Below, in pieces: positions 21,421 through 32,493 of a stretch of 64,000 bases of DNA. This stretch comes from Primulina eburnea (lineage: Eukaryota; Streptophyta; Magnoliopsida; Lamiales; Gesneriaceae), in assembly GCF_022965805.1 (NCBI RefSeq), contig NC_133101.1, positions 43,499,642-43,563,641 of the forward strand. Reading direction: 5' to 3'. Below the pieces are notes generated by a model. The model was not told the origin of the DNA, did no database searches, and saw only the letters and a list, made by a program, of their open reading frames with translations. The position numbers were made by a program, and so were the translations under genes. Numbering within the stretch: position 1 is the first letter of the stretch; every line of letters begins with the position of its first letter.

Positions 21421-24400
21421 CTCGCAGGTAACAGGAACAGATAGAAATTCAATATGGTATTTGGACAGCGGTTGCTCACGACATATGACAGGAGATGCAA
21501 ATGTGCTATCTCAACTGACCAAATATAGTGGTCCAAACATCAGCTTCGGAGATAATTCCAAAGGTAAAACCGTGGGTAAGGGTAAGATTATCCATGGTAA
21601 CTTTACTATTAAAGATGTTTTATTGGTAGAAAATCTAAAGTATAACTTGATTAGTATAAGTCAATTATGCGACAATGGATTTCTAGTACAGTTTGATAAA
21701 AACTCATGCTCAGTTAAAACATCAACTGATGAAATCATACTAACTGGCAAAAGATGTGGAAACACATATAAAGTCAGTTGGAATGAACAGCCTCATGCAC
21801 CAGTCTGCTTCATTGCTTCAAATTCATCTCAAAACTGGTTATGGCATAAAAGGTTAAATCATTTGAACTTTAAATCCATTGCTCATCTGAGTATGAACTT
21901 GTAACTGGTCTGTCCAAAATAAATTTTTCAAAAGAAAAACTTTGCTCAGCATGTCAATATGGAAAACAAGTACGATCTTCTTTCAAAAACAAGGGCTGTA
22001 AATCTTCATCCCGATGCTTAGAACTATTGCACATGGATCTCTTCGGTCCAATTCCAGTCATGAGCTTAGGGGGAATGAAATACACCCTGGTGGTCGTAGA
22101 TGACTTTTCAAGATTTACTTGGGTTATATTTCTAAAATCCAAAGACCATACGGCTGCACAACTGATTAAACTTTTCAAAAGACTTTTAAATGAAAAATCA
22201 GTTGGGATTGATCGAATCAGATCTGATCGAGGAACTGAATTCATCAATCAAACACTTTCAAATTTTCTAGAAAACGTTGGAATCAAGCATGAGCTCTCAG
22301 CAGCAAGAACTCCTCAGCAAAACGGTGTAGCTGAGAGAAGAAATCGGACCCTAAAGGAAGATGCTAGAACAATGCTTGCTGATTCGGGGATTTCTCAAAG
22401 ATTTTGGGCAGAGGCAGTAAACACTGCATGCTATACTCAGAAAAGATCGATGATTAATAAGAATCATATGAAAACACCATATGAGATCTGGCATGGAAGA
22501 AAAAGTATAATCACCTATTTTAAAATATTTGGCTGTAAATGCTTCATTCATGATAATGGTAAAAATTATTTAAAGGCATTTGATGCAAAATCTGCAGAAA
22601 GAATTTTCCTTGGATATTCATCAGTTAGTATAGCTTATAGAGTCTTTAATAAGAAAACTTTAAATGTTGAAGAATCTGCGCATGTTAATTTTGATGAAAA
22701 TGAACTAACTGACAAGCCAACTGATCAAGTTGAGCTAGCTGATCGATTGACAGATATTAGCTCGGACGATGATGATAGAGATGAAAGTCATAACATTCAA
22801 GACATCTTCCAAACACCAGAACCAGAGATTCTAGACCAATTAAATGAGCATGAATTCAATGGCAACAATCAGTTATTAAGGGAAACTGATAGCATTCAAA
22901 TACCAGCTGGTGAGACATCAACTGAAACTGAAAATCACACTCAGATGCCAACTGAAGAAGTTGCAGATGCAACAAATACAGAATACAGATGGAAAAAATC
23001 ACATCCACCTCATCTGGTAATAGGAAATCCATCTGATCCTGTAAGAACTCGTAATCAAATATTAAATTTATTTATTCACTCAGCTTTTGTCTCACAACTG
23101 GAACCAAAGAAAACTGATGAAGCTCTTGCTGATCCCAACTGGGTAAATGCTATGCAAGAAGAGCTAAATCAGTTCACTCACAATAACGTCTGGAACTTAG
23201 TTCCAAGACCAAATTCAAAAACCATTATAGGTACGAAATGGGTTTACAGGAATAAGCTAAACGAGGATGGCTCAGTTATACACAACAAAGCAAGACTAAT
23301 AGCACATGGATATAGACAAGAAGAAGGAATTGACTATGATGAGACGTATGCTCCAGTTGCAAGATTGGAAGCAATCAGGATATTTCTTGCTTTTGCATCC
23401 CACAAAAACTTCAAAGTTTATCAGATGGATGTGCAAAGTGCATTTCTAAATGGTCAGTTACAGGAAGAAGTATATGTCGAACAACCTCCAGGTTTTATTA
23501 ATCACAAATTTCCTGATCACGTATATTATTTAAAAAAAGCATTATATGGTCTTAAACAAGCTCCCAGAGCTTGGTACGAAACTCTCTCAAAATTCCTAAC
23601 TGATCATGATTTTTTAGTAGGATCAGTTGATAAGACCTTATTCAAATTTACTAAAAATAATCATATCTTGTTAGTTCAAATTTATGTTGATGATATAATT
23701 TTTGGGTCAACTAACCCCAAATTGTGTGAAAGGTTTGCTAAGTTAATGCAGGATAAATTTGAAATGAGTATGATGGGTGAACTGACATTCTTTCTTGGAC
23801 TGCAAGTGAAGCAACTGGAAACTGGTATATTCATTAGTCAAACAAAATATACAAAGGAGCTGCTAAAGAAATTTGGTATGGAATCATGTTCAGCAGCAAC
23901 AACACCCATGAGCTCATCAGTTAAGCTAGACATTGACGAAGGGGGAATATCAGTAGAAGCGACATTATACAGAGGATTAATAGGCTCATTGCTATACCTA
24001 ACAGCCAGTCGCCCTGTTATTGTCTTTTATGTCTGTATGTGTGCCAGATTTCAAGCAAACCCTAAGCAATCACATTTCTCAGCAGCCAAAAGAATTCTAA
24101 GATATCTTAAGGATACACAAAATGTTGGATTATGGTATTCCAAAGACTCCACCTTCAATTTAGTTGGATACTCAGATGCAGATTATGCAGGATGTAAGCT
24201 TGATCGCAAAAGTACAAGTGGATCTTGTCAATTCTTAGGAGATAGACTGATCTCTTGGTTCAGCAAGAAACAGACATCTATAGCTACATCAACTACTGAA
24301 GCAGAATATCTTGCTGCTGGTAGCTGTTGTGCACAACTGATTTGGATTCAGTAACAACTGAAGGATTATGGAATCAAGTCAACTGAATCGCCCATATTTT

Positions 24401-24627
24401 GTCATAATACAAGCACGATTGCCATTACTTATAATCCAGTTCTTCACTCAAGGACCAAGCATATAGATGTCAGGCATCACTTTATCAGGGATCATGCATT
24501 GAAAAAGGATATTCGACTAGAGTATATTTCAACTGAACAGCAAGCAGCTGACATCTTCACAAAACCATTACCCGAGGCTAAGTTCTTTTATTTTAGAAAT
24601 ATACTTGGTTTAATTGATTTGTCTTAG
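21421..24627 (+). pseudogene. Pol of copia H (protease, integrase, RT, RNase H)
   Basis: Protease WYLDSGCSRHMTG (21450-21490) and GAG-pre-integrase WLWHKRLNHLNF run in one frame to 21904. After a frameshift a frame of over 800 codons carries the integrase core ([27 protein letters not shown]), RT ([27 protein letters not shown] at 23683-23694) and RNase H ([18 protein letters not shown]). TAA at 24352 breaks RNase H, which continues in frame to the natural TAG at 24625. All catalytic residues I can see are kept, so two lesions separate it from an intact enzyme set. Confidence 0.93.
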
Positions 24628-24702
24628 AAATTATTAATTTTGCTTCACTAACAGAATTATATGCAGAAAATAAGAATACAACAAATCAAAAATAACACTT
24701 TA

Positions 24703-25125
24703 TTAATCATACCAACGTTTCCATTTTACAGAACATATCATGGCATAAACTGAATCAAGCCATGCTCTAACCCAATCATTTAATTCATAAATTCGAACTC
24801 TAGCAAATGCCCTAGATTTCGAAATCTTATCAACAACATGCCACTCCTTCCACAACAACGCCTCCAAAAGACAATCGTCTTCAACCAAATCTCTAACATG
24901 CCTAACTTCAAAACGTGCAAGATACTTCAGTGCTCTTGCCTCCTGAGCACGAGTAGGAATAGCACCACTGTCACTAACCCTCTTCAATTCATGAATTTTC
25001 TGCCATGTTGTCAACACCTTCTGCAGGACATATCTTTCCATTTTTCTTTTGATATCTGCTAACCGAGGAGCTGATTGTTCAGTCACATGGACATGAGTAC
25101 TGCTGCATGTATCCGAATCGGACAT
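24703..25125 (-). CDS. Antisense ORF a inside copia H (140 aa, unknown function)
   Basis: An uninterrupted frame opposite in sense to the element, between RNase H and the env-like ORF. I do not recognise the family. The N-terminus is Ser/Thr-rich (MSDSDTCSSTHVH), and the rest is mostly helical-looking, rich in Leu, Arg, Lys and Trp (LQKVLTTWQKIHELKR; EALLWKEWHVVD; WVRAWLDSV). The middle and end resemble ORF b: a Trp, then ELxxxxxSG and, near the end, W(V/M)RxWxxSV. A TATA box lies 58 bases upstream and AATAAA overlaps the stop codon (24699-24704). No signal peptide or clear membrane helix. An antisense ORF preserved among broken sense genes suggests a real gene, but this is not proven. Confidence 0.6.
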   Translation of the reverse strand: MSDSDTCSSTHVHVTEQSAPRLADIKRKMERYVLQKVLTTWQKIHELKRVSDSGAIPTRAQEARALKYLARFEVRHVRDLVEDDCLLEALLWKEWHVVDKISKSRAFARVRIYELNDWVRAWLDSVYAMICSVKWKRWYD

Positions 25126-25173
25126 ATTGGAATATTTTGCACTAATACTGCATTACACTCTAATCATTATCAT

Positions 25174-25183
25174 CTTATTTATA
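25174..25183 (-). promoter_or_regulatory. TATA box of antisense ORF a
   Basis: On the minus strand CCTATAAATAAG, 58 bases before the ATG at 25125. The surrounding CTTTGTCCTATAAATAA resembles the box in front of ORF b. It is a good match to plant TATA consensus. Transcription is not shown by sequence alone. Confidence 0.55.
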
Positions 25184-25486
25184 GGACAAAGACATTGGAG
25201 AAGCTGAAGAGTCTCAAATCAATTAAAGAGGCTTTCACATATACCGAGGACTATTAAGTTATCAGTTGTTTACTATCAACTGACACTAGTTTAATTTTCA
25301 TTAACAACCGATTAAATGATATCAGTTCATAATAAATTTATGATAATTAGTTTCTTAAACAGTTTACTTGTATACTTATCACAAATATTCTTTGTTTGCT
25401 CATAAGTTTGCAACTGATGAATTTTACACAGATCATTATGTGCAGAAATGAAGAAAAATGACGCATCATCAAAATAAACATTTTAT

Positions 25487-25837
25487 TTATCCATAAATTT
25501 TGTAGAGAACAACATGTTGATAAGTTTCTTCAACACTAGCTATCCACATCCTCATCCAAACAGCCAAAGCTGAGGAAGAAGTCTTGGAGAAGCTGTGAGA
25601 AGAAGCAATGCCTTCCTTGAAAGCATCCACCTCCACAGAAATATTTAAGTGATTTCGCACCTCTTTCTGCTGGGCCATCCGCTTGAAAGTGGTAACCCTC
25701 CCAGAATTGTACAGAAGCTCCAGCTCCTGTAACTCTTCCCAATAGGGCAGACTGGCATAAAAAACCTTGTCTTCTATGACAGCTTTTTCAGCCTCAAGCG
25801 AAAATGGAGAAACGTTTGAACTGCCTACTCCTTCCAT
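25487..25837 (-). CDS. Antisense ORF b inside copia H (116 aa, paralogue of ORF a)
   Basis: Uninterrupted minus-strand frame starting MEGVGSSN. Unknown family. It aligns weakly with ORF a: W-EELQELELLYNSG against W-QKIHELKRVSDSG, a shared AQ(K/E)-rich helix, and WMRMWIASV against WVRAWLDSV near the C-terminus. A TATAAATAAAA box lies 44 bases upstream, and AATAAA (25482-25487) overlaps the stop just as in ORF a. The bases after the stop (TGTTTATTTTGAT) also resemble those after ORF a. The pair looks like an old tandem duplication of a whole transcription unit. A second frame in the same strand (25536-25742) is a shadow. Confidence 0.58.
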   Translation of the reverse strand: MEGVGSSNVSPFSLEAEKAVIEDKVFYASLPYWEELQELELLYNSGRVTTFKRMAQQKEVRNHLNISVEVDAFKEGIASSHSFSKTSSSALAVWMRMWIASVEETYQHVVLYKIYG

Positions 25838-25870
25838 TTTTTTTCTGATACTTGTGACTAACTCCTCTAC

Positions 25871-25881
25871 TTTTATTTATA
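25871..25881 (-). promoter_or_regulatory. TATA box of antisense ORF b
   Basis: Minus strand GACCTATAAATAAAAG, 44 bases before the ATG at 25837. It matches the box of ORF a in sequence (CCTATAAATAA) and nearly in distance. Confidence 0.55.
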
Positions 25882-26384
25882 GGTCAAGACGAGGAAAATG
25901 AAAAGACACTTCCTTAAATGATGATTACACTACTAAGTCTCAAGATTGTCTTAAATAATCAGCATTATTTTATTTTAACGCATATGTTAGGGGGAATGGT
26001 GGTTTAAGAGGTTAACTGAGAAGACAGTTGTTAGTGTATTCTCAACTGAAAAGACTCAGCTTCACTAACTGATCGATCAGTTGACAATTTCACTAATCTT
26101 CTCATATAAATTAACTAATTAAATCTATTATATTCCAAATCAAAAGACTTGACTGTCTGCTAAATCATGATGAATTTCAGATTATTACGTGGACACAATT
26201 TTAACCGTTCAAAATTGTACACACGCTTACAGCACACGTACACACATTTCTTATTCAAAATTTTCCTGGACTGACACGTGTCCAATAATTCAAACAGTCA
26301 CAAACAAAAGTATTCTACCCGCTTTGATTCAGTTCGTCTTCCTTACATTCATGATTATTTTCTATTCTCAAAGCAAATCTATAA
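25882..26384. other. Divergent spacer between antisense ORF b and env-like ORF
   Basis: About 500 AT-rich bases with no credible gene. A purine run with GGGGGAATGG is at 25990-26000. TATAAATT at about 26105 could serve the rightward ORF. Since ORF b and the env-like ORF point away from each other, this spacer could hold a two-way promoter, which I infer only from the layout. Confidence 0.4.
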
Positions 26385-26400
26385 TTTTTGTCTCTAACAG
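26385..26400 (+). promoter_or_regulatory. Candidate 3' splice site before the env-like ORF
   Basis: TTTTTGTCTCTAACAG ends 18 bases before the ATG at 26419. A T-rich tract plus CAG is a good plant acceptor. Spliced subgenomic RNAs are known for env-like ORFs of some plant retrotransposons, so the position makes sense. No donor has been identified. Confidence 0.35.
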
Positions 26401-26418
26401 GAAATCACTCAGCTATCA

Positions 26419-29078
26419 ATGGCAACTCAAATTCCTGCTCATATATTGAATGCCTGGTCATCGATTTTGACTCCGGTCTATCGATTCAAGAAACAGCTAT
26501 TAAGGATGTATTTCTAAAGCTTGAATCAGCAGGTCTCAGGAAATTCTTAGGACAATCTTCCCAGAAGATATATCTTAAAGAAGTCAACGAATTCTACAGA
26601 AAAGGATTTATCACTAATAATGACACTATATTTGTGACTATCAACGATCAGTTGTTATGTCTTTCTGAGGAATCTTTCGGAGAAATCTTTTCTCTACCAA
26701 CTGATTGTTATATGAATTTTTCTGAAGTGAAAACTCAGGACATTGAAGAAATGCAATCCCGACTATCTGCTGATGGACAAAAAATCAAGGTTTCCGATCC
26801 AAGGAAGGAACTGAAACCAGAAATTCAGTTGCTAGCTGATATCGTAGCAAAGGGAATATTAGCAAAAGCCGGTTCTTACGCTGCTCTTACACTCGAAAAA
26901 TTCCAGGTAATGACCTTAATCATGAGTGAAAAGAAAGTAAATTGGAGATGTATTCTGTTTAACATCTTGAAGAATATGCTCAAGTCATCCAAACAATCAT
27001 GTGGCTTTGCTATCCAGATCAGTTATCTATTAAAACTGAAAGGTTTAGTAACTGAAAATGCTGAAGTATCATCAAAATTCAAAGTTGTTACTGCCAAAAA
27101 CGTCTTGGTATCAAGGACCAAACTGGAAGTTGAATCATCACCAGTTAAGAAGGTCAAAACGACAAAAAGAAAACTGATTCTCAGTGAATCAGACACAGAG
27201 AAAACTCCTTCACCGAAGCTTGCCAAAAGACCAAGGACTAAAAGAACCAAAACAACAACCAGAATGGAAGTTTTTCAATCAGCTGATCAACAACCCATTC
27301 AAGCTATACCCTTGTAGGTACTCTCACCTGATGAACCAGTTATCAAAGCCACAACAACAGCTAAAGTTAAAGCCCCATTAACCCTTGTGAATCACCCTAC
27401 CATCTTGCCAAGGGCCAGAACTAAAGGCATAATATTAAGAGAACCAGTGCAATCAACACACTCAGGGATGGATCTTCCTCACATCCTTTCAACTGATAAA
27501 GGAAAAGGACAGCTAGTTGAAGAATCCCGGCCATCCAATGTGATTCAAACACACATTGATCTTGTTTGGGAACAAGTCAATGGCTTTGCCACATCACAAT
27601 TAAAATCTTTTGACCGTTGGAAAATCTTCAGGACAGAAATCTTTGCTAAAGAATTAAAGCATAGATCTCAACTGAAAAAGTTCATCAAATTAGAAGCAAT
27701 TCTGATGAAAGTAGTCAAAGCTGCTACCATTTCACAAGCATTAGAAAGGCAGAAATACTTCTTTGATCAAATTCGCGCCAAAAAGTTAGCAAAAATGGTA
27801 GCACAGCTGAAGTCCAACTACCATCCAACAAGTCCAACCGCATACAATGATAGAGCTGTGTTCACCCAACTGGACGCAGATCTTAGTAGCCTCCAAAGGG
27901 AAATAAGATTTTGGGAAGAAGATCAGGAACTGGTTATTCATGAAAAACTTTTCAACTCAAATCCTGGAAAAGATTCATCCTTCTCTACACAGAAAGAACT
28001 ATTTCCACCACAGTCAACTGAAAACCCAGTTCAGGAAATGCCTCAATCTTCTCAGCAAGAACAACAGTTATACTCTGAAGAAGAACTATCTTTGGCAAAC
28101 ATCGATGAAATCATTAAAGCCGTTGCATTAGAAGCTCAGTATGACCCAGTTGCTCAGTCATCTGAACAACCAGAGCAAGATATTAAGATATCATCTGAAC
28201 CTCCAACTGAGTCACTCATTGATGAAAAAGTTATATCTGCTTAAACTGAAGACCCAACTGAAGAACCAATCCAAAATTCAGAAAAAGAGATAACTGCATC
28301 AGAAAAAGCTCAAACTGAAGTACCTGTTCAGTCAGAAATTTCTGCTGAACAAGTTACTCAAACTGATGAACAAGCAAAACCATCAGACCCAGACACTGCT
28401 GAATATAAAGAAAGTCAGTTGCTCACTCAATCAAAAGAGAAAGAACAAAGTCCAGTTAATCCTCCACAGGAAGCCTCTATGCATGAACCATCCATCTCCA
28501 TCATTCAGGCAAACAGACCATTATTTGATCAAATTCAAGAAAAAATTCCAACTCAATCTACGATTGGAACAATGGAAACTAATCAAGCATTAGTTCTTTT
28601 TGGCCAACCATCAAAGCATTCAGATACACCCAACCAGCAACCATCAATTCAATCTACAGAAATGGATACTGTTCTTGAAGAAATTCAGAATACACAGTAC
28701 AACATGCAGCAGATGATAACTGACATCAAGAAAATTCAACACGAACAGCTGACGCATACTGTCAAATTAGATTCTTCGATTGAATTTGACTCAGCAAAAT
28801 TAAAAAGTCTTCAAGCCAACATGGACTCTCTTAGCAAGACTGTTCAAGAAATGAAGCAAGGGCTAATTGGATCATTCTTTACAACTCAGAATATAATCAG
28901 TCAGAGAGTTGAGCGACTGGAAACCTCTGTTTCTAATCAAATCACATCGCTACAAACCTCCTTCACAACTGTCGCCTCAAGCATCTCAGCAGATGTAAAA
29001 CTATTATCCATTGACGTTCGAAAGTTATCAGACCAAATGGAAATGTTTGACAAAAAGGGGGAAGGACAAAGCAGCTGA
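26419..29078 (+). pseudogene. Env-like third ORF of copia H (putative plant transposon protein type)
   Basis: I prefer the ATG at 26419 (MATQIPAHILNA). A frameshift near 26450 leads to the frame holding the rest. That frame runs to 29078 with two in-frame stops, TAG 27315 and TAA 28242, giving about 890 codons. First third: globular domain (LESAGLRKFLG; GEIFSLPTD; NWRCILFNILKNML) resembling the plant-transposon protein domain found in Sire env-like ORFs, from memory. Then a basic patch (KRPRTKRTK, possible nuclear signal), a Gln/Glu/Pro-rich middle, and a long C-terminal coiled coil (VERLETSVSNQITSLQTSF). I see no signal peptide or convincing transmembrane helix, so a membrane envelope role is doubtful. 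Confidence 0.75.
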
Positions 29079-29250
29079 AGAAGATCTAATCGAATTACTC
29101 TCAGTTTATGTTATCTACAAGGAATCCAGATATTATATTTTCAGTTTTTATGTTATCTACAAGAAACCCAGTTATTTTATAATTCAGCTGCATAGTCTAC
29201 AAAGAGCTCAGCTATCCGATCTTAAATCACTTGGTTTTGTCAAACACCAT

Positions 29251-29262
29251 AAAGGGGGAAAT
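29251..29262 (+). other. Polypurine tract of copia H
   Basis: AAAGGGGGAAAT directly before the 3' LTR start TGTTGG. The upstream stretch 29079-29250 holds only AT-rich sequence with three copies of a TATCTACAAGRAA-like word. Confidence 0.9.
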
Positions 29263-30225
29263 TGTTGGAAACAAGATAATGGAGTTTGACAAAACGTAAA
29301 TCAATCAATTAACAAAATATGAATCAACTGATGTGCACAAGCATATTCGGCAACTGAAGACATTTGACACAATGATACGAAGTAAAATGATCAGTTGAAA
29401 GTGATCAGTTAAAAACAGAATGTCTTAAAAGCTTCTCAACTGAAGACATCTCGGGAAAGACCAAAGGAGACAAACGAATTACAAGAGTGTCGCACCTCGA
29501 TCACTACAGCATAGAACAATGTGTTTCGGATATTGCATTTAAGACTACGTATCACAATCAATGAAGAGAACATTGCCCAAGGAATGATGAAGAAGCAATC
29601 AACGGATACTAGAATTCAAATGCATATCAAAGTTACCGTTGAAAAAGAAGTATAAATATAACTGAAGAACAGCAGATGAAGCAGTGACAATCATTCAAAT
29701 CTTAAGCTTGCTGTTACTCTGTCAAAATCTCAGCTCACTCTCAATTGAATTACTCGTAGCAATCAAGGCTACAATCTGAGCTTATTAGCACTCTCTAAAA
29801 AGTTGTTAGACTCAATTGTGCAAATATCAGTTACGTACTGAAAACATTGTGTATAACTAAGAGTTTCAGTTTTGGCAGTTGTAAGTCCAAACTGAAGTGG
29901 GTCTGTACAAGTATTGTATTTGATCAAAGTCTTTTAGTGAATATCCTATCCTTGTGATAGAAGGGGTGACGTAGGAGTAATTAAATTCTCCGAACATCCA
30001 GAAACAACTCTTGCATATTTATTTCAGTTTTGTATTCTATCTTTCAGTCAGTTACTTTCCGCAACTACTCCAGTTTAACTGATTGTTGTTGACCAACAAG
30101 ATTCTGAGTTTCAGTTTGACACTAAACTGAATTCAAATATTCTTAAAGAACAATTTTAAGTGTGAGTGTTTATTCAACCCCCCCCCCCCTTCTAAACACT
30201 CTTATTGTGATAACCGATCCTATCA
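29263..30225 (+). repeat. 3' LTR of copia H
   Basis: Starts TGTTGGAAAC and ends CTATCA, 963 bases, followed by target-site copy GAGTT. It is nearly identical to the 5' copy: about seven substitutions and a 12-C instead of 17-C tract. Confidence 0.95.
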
Positions 30226-30296
30226 GAGTTGATTGCATGTGACATGTTGCTTGAGATTTCGAGGACGAAATCATATTTTTTTTGGGGGGGGGGGAA
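30226..30296 (+). other. 3' untranslated end and polypurine tract of gypsy F
   Basis: After the GAGTT target copy, F resumes with TTCGAGGACGAAAT, the conserved end of chromovirus interiors, then T(8)G(11) at 30276-30294 as the PPT, and the 3' LTR at 30297. Confidence 0.85.
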
Positions 30297-32488
30297 TGTA
30301 AGGTCCGAGATTTTGATTACCATAATCTGAAATGATTTTGTGATAATTGAGGTGATTATAGAAGGAAAGGATTAGACCGGAAAAGACGGAATAAAACACG
30401 AATTATGTGCGAGGACAGTACACATCGCGCATATGCGCGAGATGGGCAGAGGACCTCGCGCATATGCGTGAAGTGAGTACGCGCATATGCGCGAGCTGTG
30501 CGGGAAGAATTGTGCGGAGACAGTAGGTCTCGCGCATATGCGCGGAAGATGAGCGCGCATATGTGTGAGCTGCCGAGAGTGATACATGCCGAGGCAGTAG
30601 GTCTCGCGCATATACACGGGGCTTGGGCGCGCATATGCACGAGTCATGCAAAAGGAAAAATCGACACTTGGTTTATCAATGCAACATGTATGTGTATATA
30701 TATATATATATATAATGTATTAATTGTCAAGGGGAGAAAGAAAGGAACTCGAAGGGAAACTTTGGAAGAATTTCAATTCAGTGATCGTAGAATTGTAAGT
30801 TACGTGAAATCCAACCGTCTGATTTAAATCTGACTTTAGTATCGTGTTTCTATCGACACAGGCTACTACTGGACGTAAGTTTTCTTATGTTTTGATATGA
30901 TTTGAAATTATGATACTGCCAGAATCAGATATGATTGATATATGATGTTCTTGACATCGTATATTCGAAACCGGATCGAAGAACAGATACCGTATGAAAT
31001 TGTTATGAATTTTCAGAGTTGATTTGATTGTGATTAGACCGATTTGATATCAAAATTATGTTGTTATCGATCATGAGATGTTGGGATTGATATTTGATTG
31101 ATACTGTATCGCTGTGTATATTGATATTATTCAGACTTGGATCAGATGAGTTGTTGATTCGTATATACTGGTATTGTATTGCTGGTATTGCGAGATTGTA
31201 CAGATTTGAGATTATGATCAGTTATTGTTAAGATTTCGGCTTGTACTGATATTGATTATGAGCCGTGTTATTATATCTGTGATGTTGAAATTTACAGAGT
31301 TATTGAGATTGTATTGTTATGTCGTCGAAACATCAGTAGATTGATATTAATCAGATTCGTTATTGATTGAGATTGTATCGTTGTATCGTTGACATTGATC
31401 AGATTATGTGTTGATTTGCGTATTGATCAGAACATGCCTTGAATTGAGCTTTATATTGACACAGTCTATTAGATATTGTCATTTCAGATTGGATATGGAC
31501 AGATTTTACTTCGACTTCGTCAGACCGAGAAGAGAAAGGTATAAATTGATGTTGATGTGTGATTGCACAACTCGAGTTAGATTTGACTTGAGTTTCCCTA
31601 AATCAAATACTTTACCTTATTGCATTATATGTGCAATTGAATGAGATTAATATCTTTGGTCTATTGATTTATGTATTGAGTCATAGGCGGATGCGCCTAG
31701 CCTTAGACGATTGATCTTGTGACATAGGTGCCGGATAGTGATGGAATCGTCACTGGCACATTGCACATTGTCACAGGATAGTGATTTGGCGAAAGTGCCA
31801 AAGTCTGTGACAGATAGGTCAAGTCATCGAATGTTTGGTTATATCGAAGTGGATAGAATTGGAGTTTCTTCTATTACTGATATTCGATATGGAAAGAGCC
31901 AAAGTCCGTGAATAAGAACGTACCACCACCCCAATCGGGAGTGTAGGAGGGAGTATGTTCTTATTCGGATCGGGATCCCTAGATTAGGATGATTCGAGTC
32001 AGTGTCTAAGAATCACGGAGTGTGATATAGAGTTTGTATTGATTCATGTTTCTGATTTTGATACATGTTATGAATATTTGTTTCATGTTGTTATATTTGT
32101 TTATATGAAATGCATGTATACATGATTTATACTAGGAATGTAATTCTCACCGGAGTTATCCGGCTGTTTTCTTGTTTGTATGTGTGCATGACTACAGGTG
32201 GAACGGGATTCAGGATCATGAAGAGGATGAGAGATTATAGGTAGCATGGAGATCCGGGCTCAGAAGCAGAATAGGATTCAGCACTTGATGTATAGCTGTT
32301 GAACCTAGTTAAGATTGAGATATGTAGTACATGATTTGTACTTTTATACTGACATGTATATGAGATAGATTACATTACGTTTCCGCATTTGTATTTTAAA
32401 AAATAATAATAAATAGTCCCACTTTTTAAAATTGTTATATTTAACATTAAGAATGATTAAGACATGAATTAGCGTCCGGTTCCTCACA
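30297..32488 (+). repeat. 3' LTR of gypsy F
   Basis: Starts TGTAAGGTCCGAG, ends TCCTCACA (the 5' copy has CCCCACA), 2192 bases. It repeats the layout of the 5' copy: CATATG palindromes 30424-30645, TA run, then the same long region. Followed by target-site copy TTTAT. Confidence 0.94.
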
Positions 32489-32493
32489 TTTAT

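Larger units (their letters stand above)
18430..30225 (+). mobile_element. Sire-like Ty1/copia element H, nearly complete and young
   Basis: Order: 5' LTR, PBS, gag, protease, integrase, RT, RNase H, two antisense ORFs, env-like ORF, PPT, 3' LTR. A 5-bp target-site duplication GAGTT (18425-18429 and 30226-30230) flanks it within gypsy F. Order protease-integrase-RT and the YVDD box make it Ty1/copia. The long 3' region with an extra ORF is typical of the Sire lineage. LTRs differ at about seven bases plus a poly-C length change, so insertion is recent, yet gag-pol and the env-like frame carry several disabling changes. Confidence 0.95.
12606..32488 (+). mobile_element. Ty3/gypsy element F (Tekay-like), decayed interior
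   Basis: LTRs are at 12606-14828 and 30297-32488, flanked by a perfect 5-bp target-site duplication TTTAT (12601-12605 and 32489-32493). It splits the reverse transcriptase gene of gypsy A, whose frame continues on the other side. The interior from 14829 to 18429 and 30226 to 30296 is recognisable but very decayed, and copia H is inserted close to the end of pol. LTR copies differ by roughly 4-5% by eye. Confidence 0.95.

Noticed and set aside
21954..22247. Antisense frames within copia H integrase and gag (21954-22247, 19780-19998, 22351-22551)
   Set aside because: They are shadows of the conserved sense domains with no promoter-like sequence of their own, unlike the pair at 24703-25837.
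26419..29078. Third ORF of copia H as a true viral envelope glycoprotein
   Set aside because: I see no signal peptide, transmembrane anchor or cleavage site. A globular domain plus coiled coil and a basic patch fit a cytoplasmic or nuclear protein better.
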